The notes beneath the pieces are model-generated. The model was not told the DNA's origin, did no database searches, and worked only from the letters and a program-made list of their open reading frames with translations. A program made the position numbers and the translations under genes. From NCBI GenBank assembly GCA_902712845.1, contig LR743504.1:4686001-4750000 (forward strand): a stretch of DNA of 64,000 nucleotides, given 5' to 3'. Shown piece after piece: positions 29,895 through 38,489 of this stretch (position 1 is the stretch's first letter; every line of letters begins with the position of its first letter). The DNA is from Methylobacterium bullatum (GTDB lineage Bacteria > Pseudomonadota > Alphaproteobacteria > Rhizobiales > Beijerinckiaceae).

Positions 29895-29963
29895 ACGGCC
29901 AGCGAGGCCGCATCCCGCCGGGCGCTGTTCCGGTTCGGCGAGAACGGCCGTACAGAGCCGGCG

Positions 29964-31595
29964 ATGGATCTCAGACCCTACCAGCGTGCCAGCCTCGATG
30001 CCCTCTATGCCTCGTGGCGCGACGAGACCGGTGACGGGCTGATCGTCCTCCCCACGGGGGCGGGCAAGGCCTTCGTCATCGCGGCTTTGGTCCGCGAGCT
30101 GCTGGCCGTGCGTCCCGAGGCGCGGATCGCCATCGTCACCCATACCCGCGAGCTCATCGCCCAGAATCATCGTGAGCTCATGACCTACTGGCCTGATGCG
30201 CCGGCCGGCATCTACTCGGCGGGACTCAACCGGCGCGAGACCGCGACGCAGATCCTGTTCTGCGGCATCCAATCGGTCTGGAACCGCCTCGACGCCATCG
30301 GTGCCTTCGACGTCGTGGTGGTGGACGAGGCCCATCTGATCCCGCGCGATGCCGAGACCCGCTACGGCCGGTTTCTATCGGGCCTGCGCGCCGCTCGGCC
30401 GGATCTGCGCGTCGTCGGCCTCACCGCGACCCCGTACCGGCTCGATAGCGGCCGCCTCGACGAGGGCGAGGGCCGGCTGTTCGAGCGGATCGTCTACGAG
30501 GCCAATGTCGGCGACCTGATCCACCAGGGCTACCTCGCACCCCTGATCTGCAAGGCCACCGCCACGGCGCTCGACGTCTCGGGCGTGGCCAAGCGCGGCG
30601 GCGACTATATCCCGAGTGCCCTCGAAGCGGCGGTGAACCAGGACTGGATCACCCGCGCGGCGGTGGACGAAATGGCCGGTTTCGGCCGCGACCGCCGGGC
30701 CTGGCTCGCCTTCTGCGCCGGCGTCGCCCATGCGGAGGCGGTGCGCGATGCGGTGCGGGCGGAAGGTTTCAGCTGCGAGATGGTGACGGGCGAGACCGGC
30801 AAGCGCCAGCGCGACCGGATCGTGCGCGACTTCACCGCCGGGCGCCTGCGCTGCCTCACCTCGGTGGGCGTCCTCTCCACCGGATTCAACGTGCCGCGCG
30901 TGGATCTCATCGCGCTGTTGCGGCCGACCCAGAGCACGGGCCTCTACGTCCAGCAGGTGGGCCGCGCCCTGCGCACCGCGCCGGGCAAGTCGGATGCGCT
31001 GATCCTCGACTATGCCGGCCTGGTGCGGATGCACGGGCCGGTGGACATCGTCACCGCGCGGAGTGCCGCCGCGATCAAGGGCCGGGAGGGTGAGATCCGG
31101 GCCAAGCCATGCCCCGGCTGCGGCGCGCTCATCGCCCTCAATGCCAGCACCTGCGAGGCGTGCTGGGTCGAGCCGGACGAGACCGACGAGGATGGGCCTG
31201 GCCACGAGGCCGCCGCCGATGACGAGCATCCGATCCTGTCCCGCGCGGTTCCGGTCTGGCAAGGCATCTTCCGATGGCGGCTCGGTCGCCATGCGGCGTC
31301 CGGCAGCCTCGACGTCGAGTTCCAGACCGAGGACGGATCGAGCCACCGGGTGCGGATCGCCCTGGAGCAGGCCGGCTATGGTCGCGAGAAGGCGGTGCAA
31401 TGGTGGCGGCAGCTCGGCGGGGGGCGCGACGTGCCGATGACCGTGGCCGAGGCCCTGGCGCGGACCGAGGAACTCACCCGCCCCGCCGCCATCCTGGTCC
31501 GCGCCAACGGCCGGTTCTCGGAGAGCGTCAGCTATCGCTTCGCGGACGGCCGGACCTTCGTCGATACGCGGCGACTCGCCGGAGCCGACGCCTGA
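29964..31595 (+). CDS. RadD-like superfamily 2 DEAD/DEAH helicase with a variant Walker A
   Basis: A 543-residue SF2 helicase resembling RadD/YejH. It has a Q-like R-P-Y-Q-R-A-S start, motif I L-P-T-G-A-G-K-A, motif Ia T-H-T-R-E-L-I, motif II D-E-A-H, motif III L-T-A-T-P, and in the second RecA fold S-V-G-V-L-S-T-G-F-N and Q-Q-V-G-R-A-L-R. A C-terminal four-Cys element (C-P-G-C ... C-E-A-C, about residues 386-404) should bind zinc. RadD acts in double-strand-break repair and post-replication gap repair in E. coli. The Thr/Ser of motif I that contacts Mg-ATP is Ala (GCC codon), so ATP hydrolysis may be impaired. Its assignment to RadD is by architecture. Confidence 0.8.
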   Translation: MDLRPYQRASLDALYASWRDETGDGLIVLPTGAGKAFVIAALVRELLAVRPEARIAIVTHTRELIAQNHRELMTYWPDAPAGIYSAGLNRRETATQILFCGIQSVWNRLDAIGAFDVVVVDEAHLIPRDAETRYGRFLSGLRAARPDLRVVGLTATPYRLDSGRLDEGEGRLFERIVYEANVGDLIHQGYLAPLICKATATALDVSGVAKRGGDYIPSALEAAVNQDWITRAAVDEMAGFGRDRRAWLAFCAGVAHAEAVRDAVRAEGFSCEMVTGETGKRQRDRIVRDFTAGRLRCLTSVGVLSTGFNVPRVDLIALLRPTQSTGLYVQQVGRALRTAPGKSDALILDYAGLVRMHGPVDIVTARSAAAIKGREGEIRAKPCPGCGALIALNASTCEACWVEPDETDEDGPGHEAAADDEHPILSRAVPVWQGIFRWRLGRHAASGSLDVEFQTEDGSSHRVRIALEQAGYGREKAVQWWRQLGGGRDVPMTVAEALARTEELTRPAAILVRANGRFSESVSYRFADGRTFVDTRRLAGADA

Positions 31596-31605
31596 ACGCG
31601 CTCGC

Positions 31606-32019
31606 CTATGCCGAGACGCCATGCTTGGTGAGCAAGCGTTCGGCGCTGTCGTTCCAGACCTCCATCGTCACGATCAACCCGTCGCGGACGGTGAAGCGGT
31701 CGACGTAGCGGTTGCCCTCGAACGGGGTTCCGTCCGGCCATTCGCCGTAGAGGGTGCCTAGACTGTAGACCGTGGTGAACCCCTCCCCCGGCACCACGTC
31801 CAGACGCTCCATGCGCTTCTTCACCCAGGCATAGCGGCCCGCGTTGAACGCCGTCACCTCGCGCGGATGCCGGAAGACACGGGCACCGGTGAAGACGATC
31901 TCGATCCCCGGCGCCATGTAACCCGCCGCCCTCTCCGGATCCGGCACCATGGAGGCTTCGAGATAGGCGGTGACGATGGCCGCGTCGGTGCCGGTATCGG
32001 TTTTCGATGTATCACTCAT
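31606..32019 (-). CDS. NTF2-like (SnoaL-type) protein
   Basis: A 137-residue protein of the NTF2-like alpha+beta barrel fold. It has an N-terminal helix I-V-T-A-Y-L-E-A-S, then M-A-P-G-I-E-I-V-F-T-G, R-Y-V-D-R-F-T-V-R-D-G-L-I-V and E-V-W-N-D-S-A-E. Such proteins are small-molecule isomerases, dehydratases or ligand-binding partners; no specific reaction can be assigned. The ATG at 32019 has GGAG 9 nt upstream. It is convergent with the helicase (10 nt between the stops) and divergent from the ABC substrate-binding protein gene, with a direct-repeat operator candidate between them. Confidence 0.75.
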   Translation of the reverse strand: MSDTSKTDTGTDAAIVTAYLEASMVPDPERAAGYMAPGIEIVFTGARVFRHPREVTAFNAGRYAWVKKRMERLDVVPGEGFTTVYSLGTLYGEWPDGTPFEGNRYVDRFTVRDGLIVTMEVWNDSAERLLTKHGVSA

Positions 32020-32066
32020 GCTTTCGCTCTCCATGCGATCCCGAACCTGCCCGAAGCTCGGCAAAA

Positions 32067-32090
32067 GTGCATGCAATAAGTGTATGCAAT
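32067..32090. promoter_or_regulatory. Direct repeat, candidate GntR operator
   Basis: GTGCATGCAAT (32067-32077) and GTGTATGCAAT (32080-32090) differ at one base and are 13 bp apart start to start. Each half is itself nearly palindromic (TGCATGCA / TGTATGCA), as in GntR-family sites. It sits in the AT-rich divergent promoter of the NTF2-like gene and the ABC importer genes. Confidence 0.5.
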
Positions 32091-32208
32091 TTGGCGTGAA
32101 AGCAGGCAACGGGATTCCTGTGCGACTAAATTGTTTAGGTATTTTAATCGCCTGGCAAATGGCATGGCGGTTGCGGCGACGGATGCAATTCTTCCGGAGT
32201 CTCGATCC

Positions 32209-33396
32209 ATGCGCAAGCACAGCCCATTGCAGATGACCCGCCGCCTTGCCCTCGGGGCGACCGCCCTGATCGGACTCTCGCTGATCGCTCCGGTCGAGGC
32301 GGCCGAGTCGATCAAGATCGGCCTCGTCACCGCCCTGTCCGGTCAATCGGCGAAATCGGGCGAGGCGATCTCGCGCGGCATCGGGCTCGCCATCGACGAG
32401 ATCAACGCAGCCGGCGGCGTCCTCGGACGGCCCCTGGAACTCGTGGCCCGCGACGACGAGGCCAACCCGTCGAAGGGCGTGCTGGCCGCCCGCGAACTGA
32501 TTCAGCGCGTCGGTGTCGTGGCCCTGGTCGGCGGTCTCGATACCCCGGTCTCGATGGCGATCGTCCCCATCGCCAACCAGATGAGGGTGCCCTTCCTCGG
32601 CCCCTGGGCTGCGGGCACCGGCATCACCCGCAACGGTGCGGCCGACAATTACGCGTTCAGGGTCTCGGCGGTGGACGCCCTCGTGGACGAGGCCCTCGTC
32701 GCCTATGCCGTCAAGACCTACCAGGCCAAGAAGCCCGGCATGATCCTCGTCAACAACGCCTGGGGCGAGTCGAACCAGCAGGGTCTCACGGCGGCCCTGA
32801 AGGCCGCGGGCCTGCCTGCCGCCGGCATCGAGAAATTCGAGGCGTCCGATGTGGACATGGTGCCCCAGCTGACCCGGCTGAAGGAGGCCGGCGCCGACGC
32901 CCTGTTCATGGTCGGCAATGTCGGTCCCTCGGCCCAGGTGGTCAAATCCCTCGACCGGATGGGCTGGACCGTTCCGGTCGTGTCGCATTGGGGACCGGCC
33001 GGCGGTCGTTTCGACGAACTGGCCGGCCCGAGCGCGGCCAAGGTCCATTTCATCCAGACCTTCACCTTCGCCGGCAACGGCTCGCCCAAGGCCGTCGCCG
33101 TGCTCGATGCCCTGAAGGCGAAGTACCCGGCGATCAAGTCCATGGCCGACGTGACCCCGGCGGTGGGCATCGCCAACGCCTATGACGCGACGCATCTCCT
33201 GGCCCTCGCGATCGGCGAGGCCAAGTCCACAAAGGGGCCGGACGTGCGCGACGGCTTCTACAAGATCGCCACCTATTCCGGCCTGATCAAAACCTACGAC
33301 AAGCCCTTCGCCCCGGACCGCCACGACGCGCTCGGCCCGCAGGATTACGTGTTCACGCGGTTCAAGGACGGCGAGATCGTCGCCGTGGCGAACTGA
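32209..33396 (+). CDS. Branched-chain-amino-acid-type ABC transporter, substrate-binding protein
   Basis: A 395-residue periplasmic type I binding protein. A signal peptide (R-R-L-A-L-G-A-T-A-L-I-G-L-S-L-I-A, cleavage after V-E-A-A) is followed by I-K-I-G-L-V-T-A-L-S-G-Q-S-A and G-I-G-L-A-I-D-E-I-N-A-A-G-G-V-L-G, the typical LivJ/K-family start. The ligand is unknown; paralogues bind amino acids, urea or amides. The ATG at 32209 has GGAG 9 nt upstream. It is followed on the same strand by livH-like and the fused livMGF-like genes, with a 190-nt palindromic element between it and the permease. Confidence 0.9.
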   Translation: MRKHSPLQMTRRLALGATALIGLSLIAPVEAAESIKIGLVTALSGQSAKSGEAISRGIGLAIDEINAAGGVLGRPLELVARDDEANPSKGVLAARELIQRVGVVALVGGLDTPVSMAIVPIANQMRVPFLGPWAAGTGITRNGAADNYAFRVSAVDALVDEALVAYAVKTYQAKKPGMILVNNAWGESNQQGLTAALKAAGLPAAGIEKFEASDVDMVPQLTRLKEAGADALFMVGNVGPSAQVVKSLDRMGWTVPVVSHWGPAGGRFDELAGPSAAKVHFIQTFTFAGNGSPKAVAVLDALKAKYPAIKSMADVTPAVGIANAYDATHLLALAIGEAKSTKGPDVRDGFYKIATYSGLIKTYDKPFAPDRHDALGPQDYVFTRFKDGEIVAVAN

Positions 33397-33415
33397 CGGA
33401 GCGGCCATCGCCGTT

Positions 33416-33555
33416 CATCCCACCCGCCACCTCATCCTGAGGCGCCGCGAAGCGACCTCGAAGGAGGTCTCCAGAACTCACTGTGCGAACTGGACGCCTC
33501 CTTCGAGGCCTCCGCTTCGCTTTGGCGCCTCAGGATGAGGTGGCTGGGTGGGATG
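33416..33555. repeat. Large palindromic intergenic element, copy 1
   Basis: Arms of about 30 nt (33416-33446 and 33525-33555) are near-perfect reverse complements with core CACCTCATCCTGAGG. An inner pair with CTCGAAGGAGG is also present. A related element with the same CTCATCCTGA and CTCGAAGGA cores lies at 49071-49190. It stands between the binding-protein gene and the permease gene of the ABC operon. Confidence 0.85.
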
Positions 33556-33586
33556 GACGACATGATACGGTGAAAGTGAGAATTCC

Positions 33587-34456
33587 ATGCTGACCGGCTC
33601 CCTCGTGAGCGGCCTCGGTCTCGGGAGCATGTACGGGCTCATCGCCCTCGGCTTCCATGTGACCTATGCCGTCTCCGGTACGGTGAATTTTGCGCAAGGA
33701 AGCGCCGTCACCCTCGGGGCGGTGCTCGGCTACATGCTCGGCATCACGCTCGGTTGGCCGATGCCCCTGGCGGTGGCGGCGGCGCTGGCCGGCTGCGCCC
33801 TCCTCGGCATCGTGGTCGAGCGCATCCTGGTGCGTCCCTTCGTCGAGCGGAACTCGGATGCCTGGCTGCTGGCCACGGTGGCGGGCGGCGTGGTGCTCGA
33901 CAACGTCATCCTGTTCACCTTCGGCAAGGAGCCGCGCAGCCTGCCCTCGCCCCTGGCGCGTGATCCGATCGACCTGTTCGGCACCGGGGTATACCCGCTG
34001 CAGATCGTGATCCCGGTGGTCGGTCTCGCCGTTGCCTTCGCCATCCGCACGGTGTTCCGCCGAACCGATCTCGGTCGCGTTCTCCTAGCCGTGGCGCAGA
34101 ATGCCGACGCCGCGCGGCTGATGGGCATCGACGTGCGACGCACGGTGGCCTGCGCCTTCGCACTCTCCGCCCTGCTCGCGGGCGCGGCGGGCCTCCTCAT
34201 CGCCCCGCTGTTCTCGGTCTCGGCCGAGATGGGCACCCTGTTCGGCATCAAGGCCTTCGCCGTCGCCATTCTCGGCGGGATCGGCTCCGCCACCGGCGTG
34301 GTCCTGGCCGGTCTGCTCTACGGCGTCGTCGAGGCCCTGGTCACCGGATATCTCGGCTCCGGTTACACCCAGATCGTCGTGTTCTCGGTGATCATCCTTG
34401 CGCTGGCGCTGCGTCCCGACGGCCTTCTCGGCCGGGCCGCCGTGAACAAGGTCTGA
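33587..34456 (+). CDS. Branched-chain-amino-acid-type ABC permease (LivH-like)
   Basis: A 289-residue permease with about eight hydrophobic helices. The N-terminus (G-S-M-Y-G-L-I-A-L-G-F, then G-T-V-N-F-A-Q-G) and the N-A-D-A-A-R-L-M-G-I coupling loop (residues ~170-185) are those of LivH. It pairs with the LivM half of the next protein to form the transmembrane pore. Its stop is 4 nt before the ATG of the fused livMGF-like gene. Confidence 0.92.
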   Translation: MLTGSLVSGLGLGSMYGLIALGFHVTYAVSGTVNFAQGSAVTLGAVLGYMLGITLGWPMPLAVAAALAGCALLGIVVERILVRPFVERNSDAWLLATVAGGVVLDNVILFTFGKEPRSLPSPLARDPIDLFGTGVYPLQIVIPVVGLAVAFAIRTVFRRTDLGRVLLAVAQNADAARLMGIDVRRTVACAFALSALLAGAAGLLIAPLFSVSAEMGTLFGIKAFAVAILGGIGSATGVVLAGLLYGVVEALVTGYLGSGYTQIVVFSVIILALALRPDGLLGRAAVNKV

Positions 34457-34460
34457 GCCG

Positions 34461-36926
34461 ATGCGCGCCGGAAGCTCCGCACTACCTCTCGCCATTCTTG
34501 CCCTCACCCTCGCGGGGATCGGCCTCGTGGCCGCCACCGACGGCTACAGCCATTTCATCATCGCCCTCGTGGCGCTGACGACGCTCGCCGGAACCGGGCT
34601 GAACGTTCTCCTCGGCCTCACCGGTCTGATCTCCTTCGGCCATGCCGGTTTCTACGCTATCGGCGCCTATGCGAGCGCTATCCTGACCCTCTCCGGAATC
34701 AGCTTCTGGCTGGCGCTCCCCGCCGCCGGCCTGATCTCCGGAATCCTCGGCGGCGTGCTCGCGATCCCCGCCATGCGGGTGAAGGGGCCCTACCTCGCCA
34801 TGGTCACGATCGCCTTCGGCTTCATCGTCGAGCATGGCCTGATCGAGGGGGGCGCCCTCACGGGAGGCCAGAACGGCCTCGTCATCGCCACCGGCCCGTC
34901 CCTGTTCGGATTCCCGTTCCTGGAGCGCGAACTCGCGATCCTATCGGTCCTCGGCGCCGGCCTCGCCCTCTACGGCTTCCATCGCCTCGCGCGCAGCCGC
35001 CTCGGCCTCGCCATGCGGGCGGTGCGGGACGCGGATGTCGCCGCCGCCTCCCTCGGCTTCGATCCGGTGCGGGTGAAGACCCTGGCGTTCATGATCTCGG
35101 CGGCACTGACCGGCCTCGCCGGGGCGGTGCTGCCACCATTGATGCTGTTCATCGCGCCGAGCTCGTTCCCGTTCACCCAGTCGATCCTGTTCGTGCTCTC
35201 GGTGGTGGTGGGCGGTGCCGGCACGGTTCTGGGGCCGCTCTTCGGTGCCCTCGTCACCGTCCTCCTGCCGGAGACCCTGTCGGGGCTCGCCGAATACCGC
35301 CTGCTGTTCTTCGGCCTCGCGACGCTGGTCGTGTTGTGGCTGGTGCCGGCGGGCATCGTCGGCAGCCTCGCCCGGCTGCTGCCGCGTCGCCTCAACGGGA
35401 CTGCGACCGGAACCGGCGGCGACGTCGTGTCCTATCTGGCTCAGCCGCAGCCCGGGCCGCTCGCGGTGGAGGGAATTGGCATTAGCTTCGGCGGCATCAA
35501 GGCGGCGCAGGACGTCACCGTGACGGCCGTCCCCGGAGCCGTGACCAGCATCATCGGCCCGAACGGAGCCGGCAAGACCACCGTGCTTAACATGGTCTCG
35601 GGCTTCTACCGGCCCGGTGCCGGGGCGATCCGGCTTGCGGGTCGGGATCTCGCCGGACTGCCCGCCCACCGCATCGCCCGCGCCGGCATCGCGCGGACCT
35701 ACCAGACCACGCGGCTGTTCGGCTCGCTCTCGGTCATCGACAACGTGGCCCTCGCCATCGCCCCCGGACGCCTGTTCAGGGCGGGCGTAGGAAGCGACGT
35801 CGCCGCTGCCACCGCCCTCCTCGCCTTCGTCGGTTATACCGGGGCGCTCCATCGGCCCGCCGCCGAACTGCCGCATGTGGACCGCCGGCTCGTCGAAATC
35901 GCGCGGGCGCTGGCCGGCCGGCCGCGCGTCCTCCTCCTCGACGAGCCGGCGGCGGGCCTCACCCGGGCCGATACCGACCGCCTGGGCAGCCTCCTGCGTC
36001 GGATCGCGGAGTGCGGAATCGTGGTCGTGCTCGTGGAGCACGACATGCCGCTCGTCATGGGCATCTCGGATCATATCCTGGTCATGGATGCGGGACGGCC
36101 CATCGCGTCGGGGGATGCCGCCACGGTGCGGGCGGATCCCGCCGTTCTGCGGGCCTATCTCGGAGGCGCCGACACCCCTGCCCGGCCTCGTCCGTCCCCG
36201 TGGAAGGGGTCCGCCGACGCGGTTCTCTCGGCCCTCGACCTGACGGCCGGCTACGGCGCCGCTCCGGTCCTCGACCGCCTCTCCCTCGATGTCCGGCCCG
36301 GTGAGACCGTGGCGCTCCTCGGGGCGAACGGGGCCGGCAAATCCACCGCCATGCGCGCGCTCAGCGGCCTGCTGCGTCCCGTGGAAGGATCCGTCATCCT
36401 CGAGGACCGCTCCGTTGCCGGCCTGCCCGCCCATGCCATCGCTCGCCTCGGCCTCGCCCTCGTCCCCGAGGGCCGGCAGGTCTTTCCGGAGCTGTCCGTG
36501 GTCGAGAACCTGCGCCTCGGCGCGCATGGACGGGGAACCCCCATCGATCCGAGCGAGGTGGAGGCTTTGCTCGACCGGTTCCCCCGCCTGCGTGACCGGG
36601 CAACGAGCCGGGCCGGGCTGCTGTCCGGCGGCGAACAGCAGATGCTCGCCATCGCGCGCGGGATGATGGCGCATCCGCGCATTCTCCTTCTCGACGAACC
36701 TTCCCTCGGGCTTGCGCCCTCCATGATCAACGCCCTCTACGCCGTGGTGGCGGAGTTGCGCGACCAGGGCGTCACCATCCTCATCGTCGATCAGATGGCC
36801 GCACTGGCCTTGACCGTGGCGGATCGCGGCTACGTCCTGGAGCAGGGCCGCGTCGTCGCCACCGGATCGGCGGCGGAGCTCTGCGCCGATGAGGGGCTCG
36901 CCGCCGCCTATCTCGGCGCCGCGTGA
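34461..36926 (+). CDS. Fused ABC importer subunit: LivM permease + LivG ATPase + LivF ATPase
   Basis: An 821-residue single protein holding three subunits that are usually separate. Residues ~1-310 are a LivM permease (G-L-T-G-L-I-S-F-G-H-A-G-F and a V-R-D-A-D-V-A-A coupling loop). Residues ~333-570 are a LivG ATPase with Walker A G-P-N-G-A-G-K-T near 368 and L-L-L-D-E-P-A-A-G-L. Residues ~590-821 are a LivF ATPase with Walker A G-A-N-G-A-G-K-S near 622, signature L-S-G-G-E-Q-Q-M and L-L-L-D-E-P-S-L-G-L. No frameshift or internal stop is present. With LivH and the binding protein it makes a complete importer from only three genes. In LivG the usual LSGG-type signature is weak (P-A-A-E-L-P-H-V-D). 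Confidence 0.92.
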   Translation: MRAGSSALPLAILALTLAGIGLVAATDGYSHFIIALVALTTLAGTGLNVLLGLTGLISFGHAGFYAIGAYASAILTLSGISFWLALPAAGLISGILGGVLAIPAMRVKGPYLAMVTIAFGFIVEHGLIEGGALTGGQNGLVIATGPSLFGFPFLERELAILSVLGAGLALYGFHRLARSRLGLAMRAVRDADVAAASLGFDPVRVKTLAFMISAALTGLAGAVLPPLMLFIAPSSFPFTQSILFVLSVVVGGAGTVLGPLFGALVTVLLPETLSGLAEYRLLFFGLATLVVLWLVPAGIVGSLARLLPRRLNGTATGTGGDVVSYLAQPQPGPLAVEGIGISFGGIKAAQDVTVTAVPGAVTSIIGPNGAGKTTVLNMVSGFYRPGAGAIRLAGRDLAGLPAHRIARAGIARTYQTTRLFGSLSVIDNVALAIAPGRLFRAGVGSDVAAATALLAFVGYTGALHRPAAELPHVDRRLVEIARALAGRPRVLLLDEPAAGLTRADTDRLGSLLRRIAECGIVVVLVEHDMPLVMGISDHILVMDAGRPIASGDAATVRADPAVLRAYLGGADTPARPRPSPWKGSADAVLSALDLTAGYGAAPVLDRLSLDVRPGETVALLGANGAGKSTAMRALSGLLRPVEGSVILEDRSVAGLPAHAIARLGLALVPEGRQVFPELSVVENLRLGAHGRGTPIDPSEVEALLDRFPRLRDRATSRAGLLSGGEQQMLAIARGMMAHPRILLLDEPSLGLAPSMINALYAVVAELRDQGVTILIVDQMAALALTVADRGYVLEQGRVVATGSAAELCADEGLAAAYLGAA

Positions 36927-36938
36927 CAGTCTGAGCCT

Positions 36939-37862
36939 ATGAGACAGATGAAGGAGCGCGACGCTTTGACGGACGCAGCGAACGACCATGGCCGCTATGG
37001 CTACAGCGCCCTGCCCGACCGTCCGGTCTACGATTGGCCGGGGGGCAAGCGCCTGGCCGTCTACGTGGCGCTCAATCTCGAGACCTTCGATTTCGGCTCG
37101 GGCCTCGGCGCCGAGCTGGCGCCCGGCGGCCCTCAGCCCGACGTGCTGAACTACGCCTGGCGCGATTGGGGCAATCGGGTCGGTGCCTTTCGGATGAAGG
37201 CCCTCTTCGATGAGCTTCGCCTTCCCGCCAGCGTGCTGGTCAACAGCCGGCTCTATGAGGATTGTCCCGGCCTGATCGAGGCCTTCCGGGCGCGGGGCGA
37301 CGAGATCGTCGGGCATGGCCGCACCAATGCCGAGCGCCAGGGCGGTCTCGACGAGGATGCCGAGCGGGCACTCATCGCCGAGGCCACCGCCATTCTGACG
37401 CGGGAGGAAGGCAAGCCCCCCGCCGGCTGGCTCGGCCCCTGGATCTCGCAATCCCGCGTCACGCCCGATCTCCTGGCCGAGGCGGGCTACCGTTATATCC
37501 TCGACTGGGCCCATGACGACCAGCCGGTCTGGTTCGCCACCCGCGACGGCGGTCGCATCCTCTCCGTGCCGTATCCCCAGGAACTCAACGACATCCCCGC
37601 CATCGTCGCCAGGAAGGACTCCGCGCGGGACTTCGCCGCCATGATCGTCGACGCGTTCGACGAGATGCTGGAGCAGTCGCGGGAAGCGCCCCTCGTCATG
37701 GGGATCGCTCTGCACCCCTATATCGTCGGCCAGCCGCACCGATTGCGGCCGCTACGGAAGGCGCTCGCCCATATCGCCTCCCATCGCGACGAGATCTGGC
37801 TCACCACCGCCGGAGGGATCGCGGACCGTGTGATGGTGAGCGCGGTACCCGATCCGCGATAG
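36939..37862 (+). CDS. Polysaccharide deacetylase / PuuE-like hydrolase
   Basis: A 307-residue NodB-fold protein. It shows the PuuE-type (allantoinase-like) pattern V-A-L-N-L-E-T-F-D-F-G in place of the TFDD motif, the E-I-V-G-H-G-R-T-N metal His segment, W-L-G-P-W-I-S-Q-S and a C-terminal I-A-L-H-P-Y-I-V-G-Q. Members of this branch act on allantoin-like, formamide or other C-N substrates rather than on chitin. It starts 12 nt after the fused ABC gene, so it probably belongs to the same operon and acts on the imported compound. The exact substrate is unknown. Confidence 0.82.
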   Translation: MRQMKERDALTDAANDHGRYGYSALPDRPVYDWPGGKRLAVYVALNLETFDFGSGLGAELAPGGPQPDVLNYAWRDWGNRVGAFRMKALFDELRLPASVLVNSRLYEDCPGLIEAFRARGDEIVGHGRTNAERQGGLDEDAERALIAEATAILTREEGKPPAGWLGPWISQSRVTPDLLAEAGYRYILDWAHDDQPVWFATRDGGRILSVPYPQELNDIPAIVARKDSARDFAAMIVDAFDEMLEQSREAPLVMGIALHPYIVGQPHRLRPLRKALAHIASHRDEIWLTTAGGIADRVMVSAVPDPR

Positions 37863-37983
37863 GGCGGACGCCACGGAGCAATCGCCTGGGACGGCGAGAC
37901 CGGCCCCGCCGTCCGTAATTCGCCGGTCAGAGATGCGGTATAAAAGGGTGGAAGGCGCCGGAACGTTGCGCCATATAAGGGCC

Positions 37984-38181
37984 ATGACCGAAACATCGAC
38001 ATACCCCTACACCCTGGAAATCCTCAGCCCCCGCACCGAGGGCGCGACCTATCAGTGGGCCATTCGCAAAGGCGGCAAGCTCGTCCAGCGCTCGGATCGT
38101 AGCCTGACCAGCGAGGCCAAGGCCCGCGAGAACGGACTCGCCCAGATCGAGAAGCTTCTTTCCGGCTTCGGCGAGCGGTAA
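37984..38181 (+). CDS. Small conserved-looking hypothetical protein
   Basis: A 65-residue cytosolic protein with a hydrophilic beta-rich start (Y-P-Y-T-L-E-I-L), a central G-A-T-Y-Q-W-A-I-R-K-G-G-K-L-V-Q-R-S strand pair and a C-terminal helix (S-E-A-K-A-R-E-N-G-L-A-Q-I-E-K-L-L). This arrangement looks like a small folded domain rather than a random frame. AAGG lies close upstream of the ATG. A terminator-like hairpin follows at 38265. The family is not recognised. Confidence 0.65.
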   Translation: MTETSTYPYTLEILSPRTEGATYQWAIRKGGKLVQRSDRSLTSEAKARENGLAQIEKLLSGFGER

Positions 38182-38489
38182 GCTCGTCGTCCTTCGATCA
38201 CGGTTGCATGAGCGGCGGCTGATACATCAACGCGGCAATGCCGTGGAATACGTGCGCTTCGAAGAAGCCCACGTCGGGAATGCCCGGCGTGGGCTTCTTT
38301 CATTTCCAACGTGATACAGTCGTCCGCGAACGGTCGGTCCGTCTCGTCACCCAGGATATCGTGGGTTCTGCCGGGAGATCGCGTCGGTGAAACACCAGCA
38401 GGATGAAGTGGCAGCCTGCTTTGAAGTCTTTTCTGGCATATTATATCCCAGTGGTGCATTCCTGAGATTGATTGCTGGGAGGCTGTTTC
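38182..38489. other. Gene-free stretch with a terminator
   Basis: Holds the terminator at 38265-38307. The remainder shows no gene; 38400-38470 is AT-richer and may carry the promoter of the small gene at 38490. Confidence 0.4.
38265..38307 (+). terminator. Terminator-like hairpin
   Basis: GAAGCCCACG (38265-38274) pairs with CGTGGGCTTC (38289-38298), and the loop contains a further CGGG...CCCG pairing. A U-rich tract (TTTCATTT) follows. It lies 84 nt after the stop of the small gene at 37984-38181. Confidence 0.7.

Noticed and set aside
31606..33408. 600-codon minus-strand frame covering the binding-protein gene
   Set aside because: Only its C-terminal 137 codons (NTF2-like gene) look like a protein; the rest is antisense to the ABC substrate-binding protein.
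34941..37739. 932-codon minus-strand frame opposite the fused Liv and deacetylase genes
   Set aside because: High GC keeps the antisense frame open; the opposite strand has unmistakable permease and ATPase motifs.
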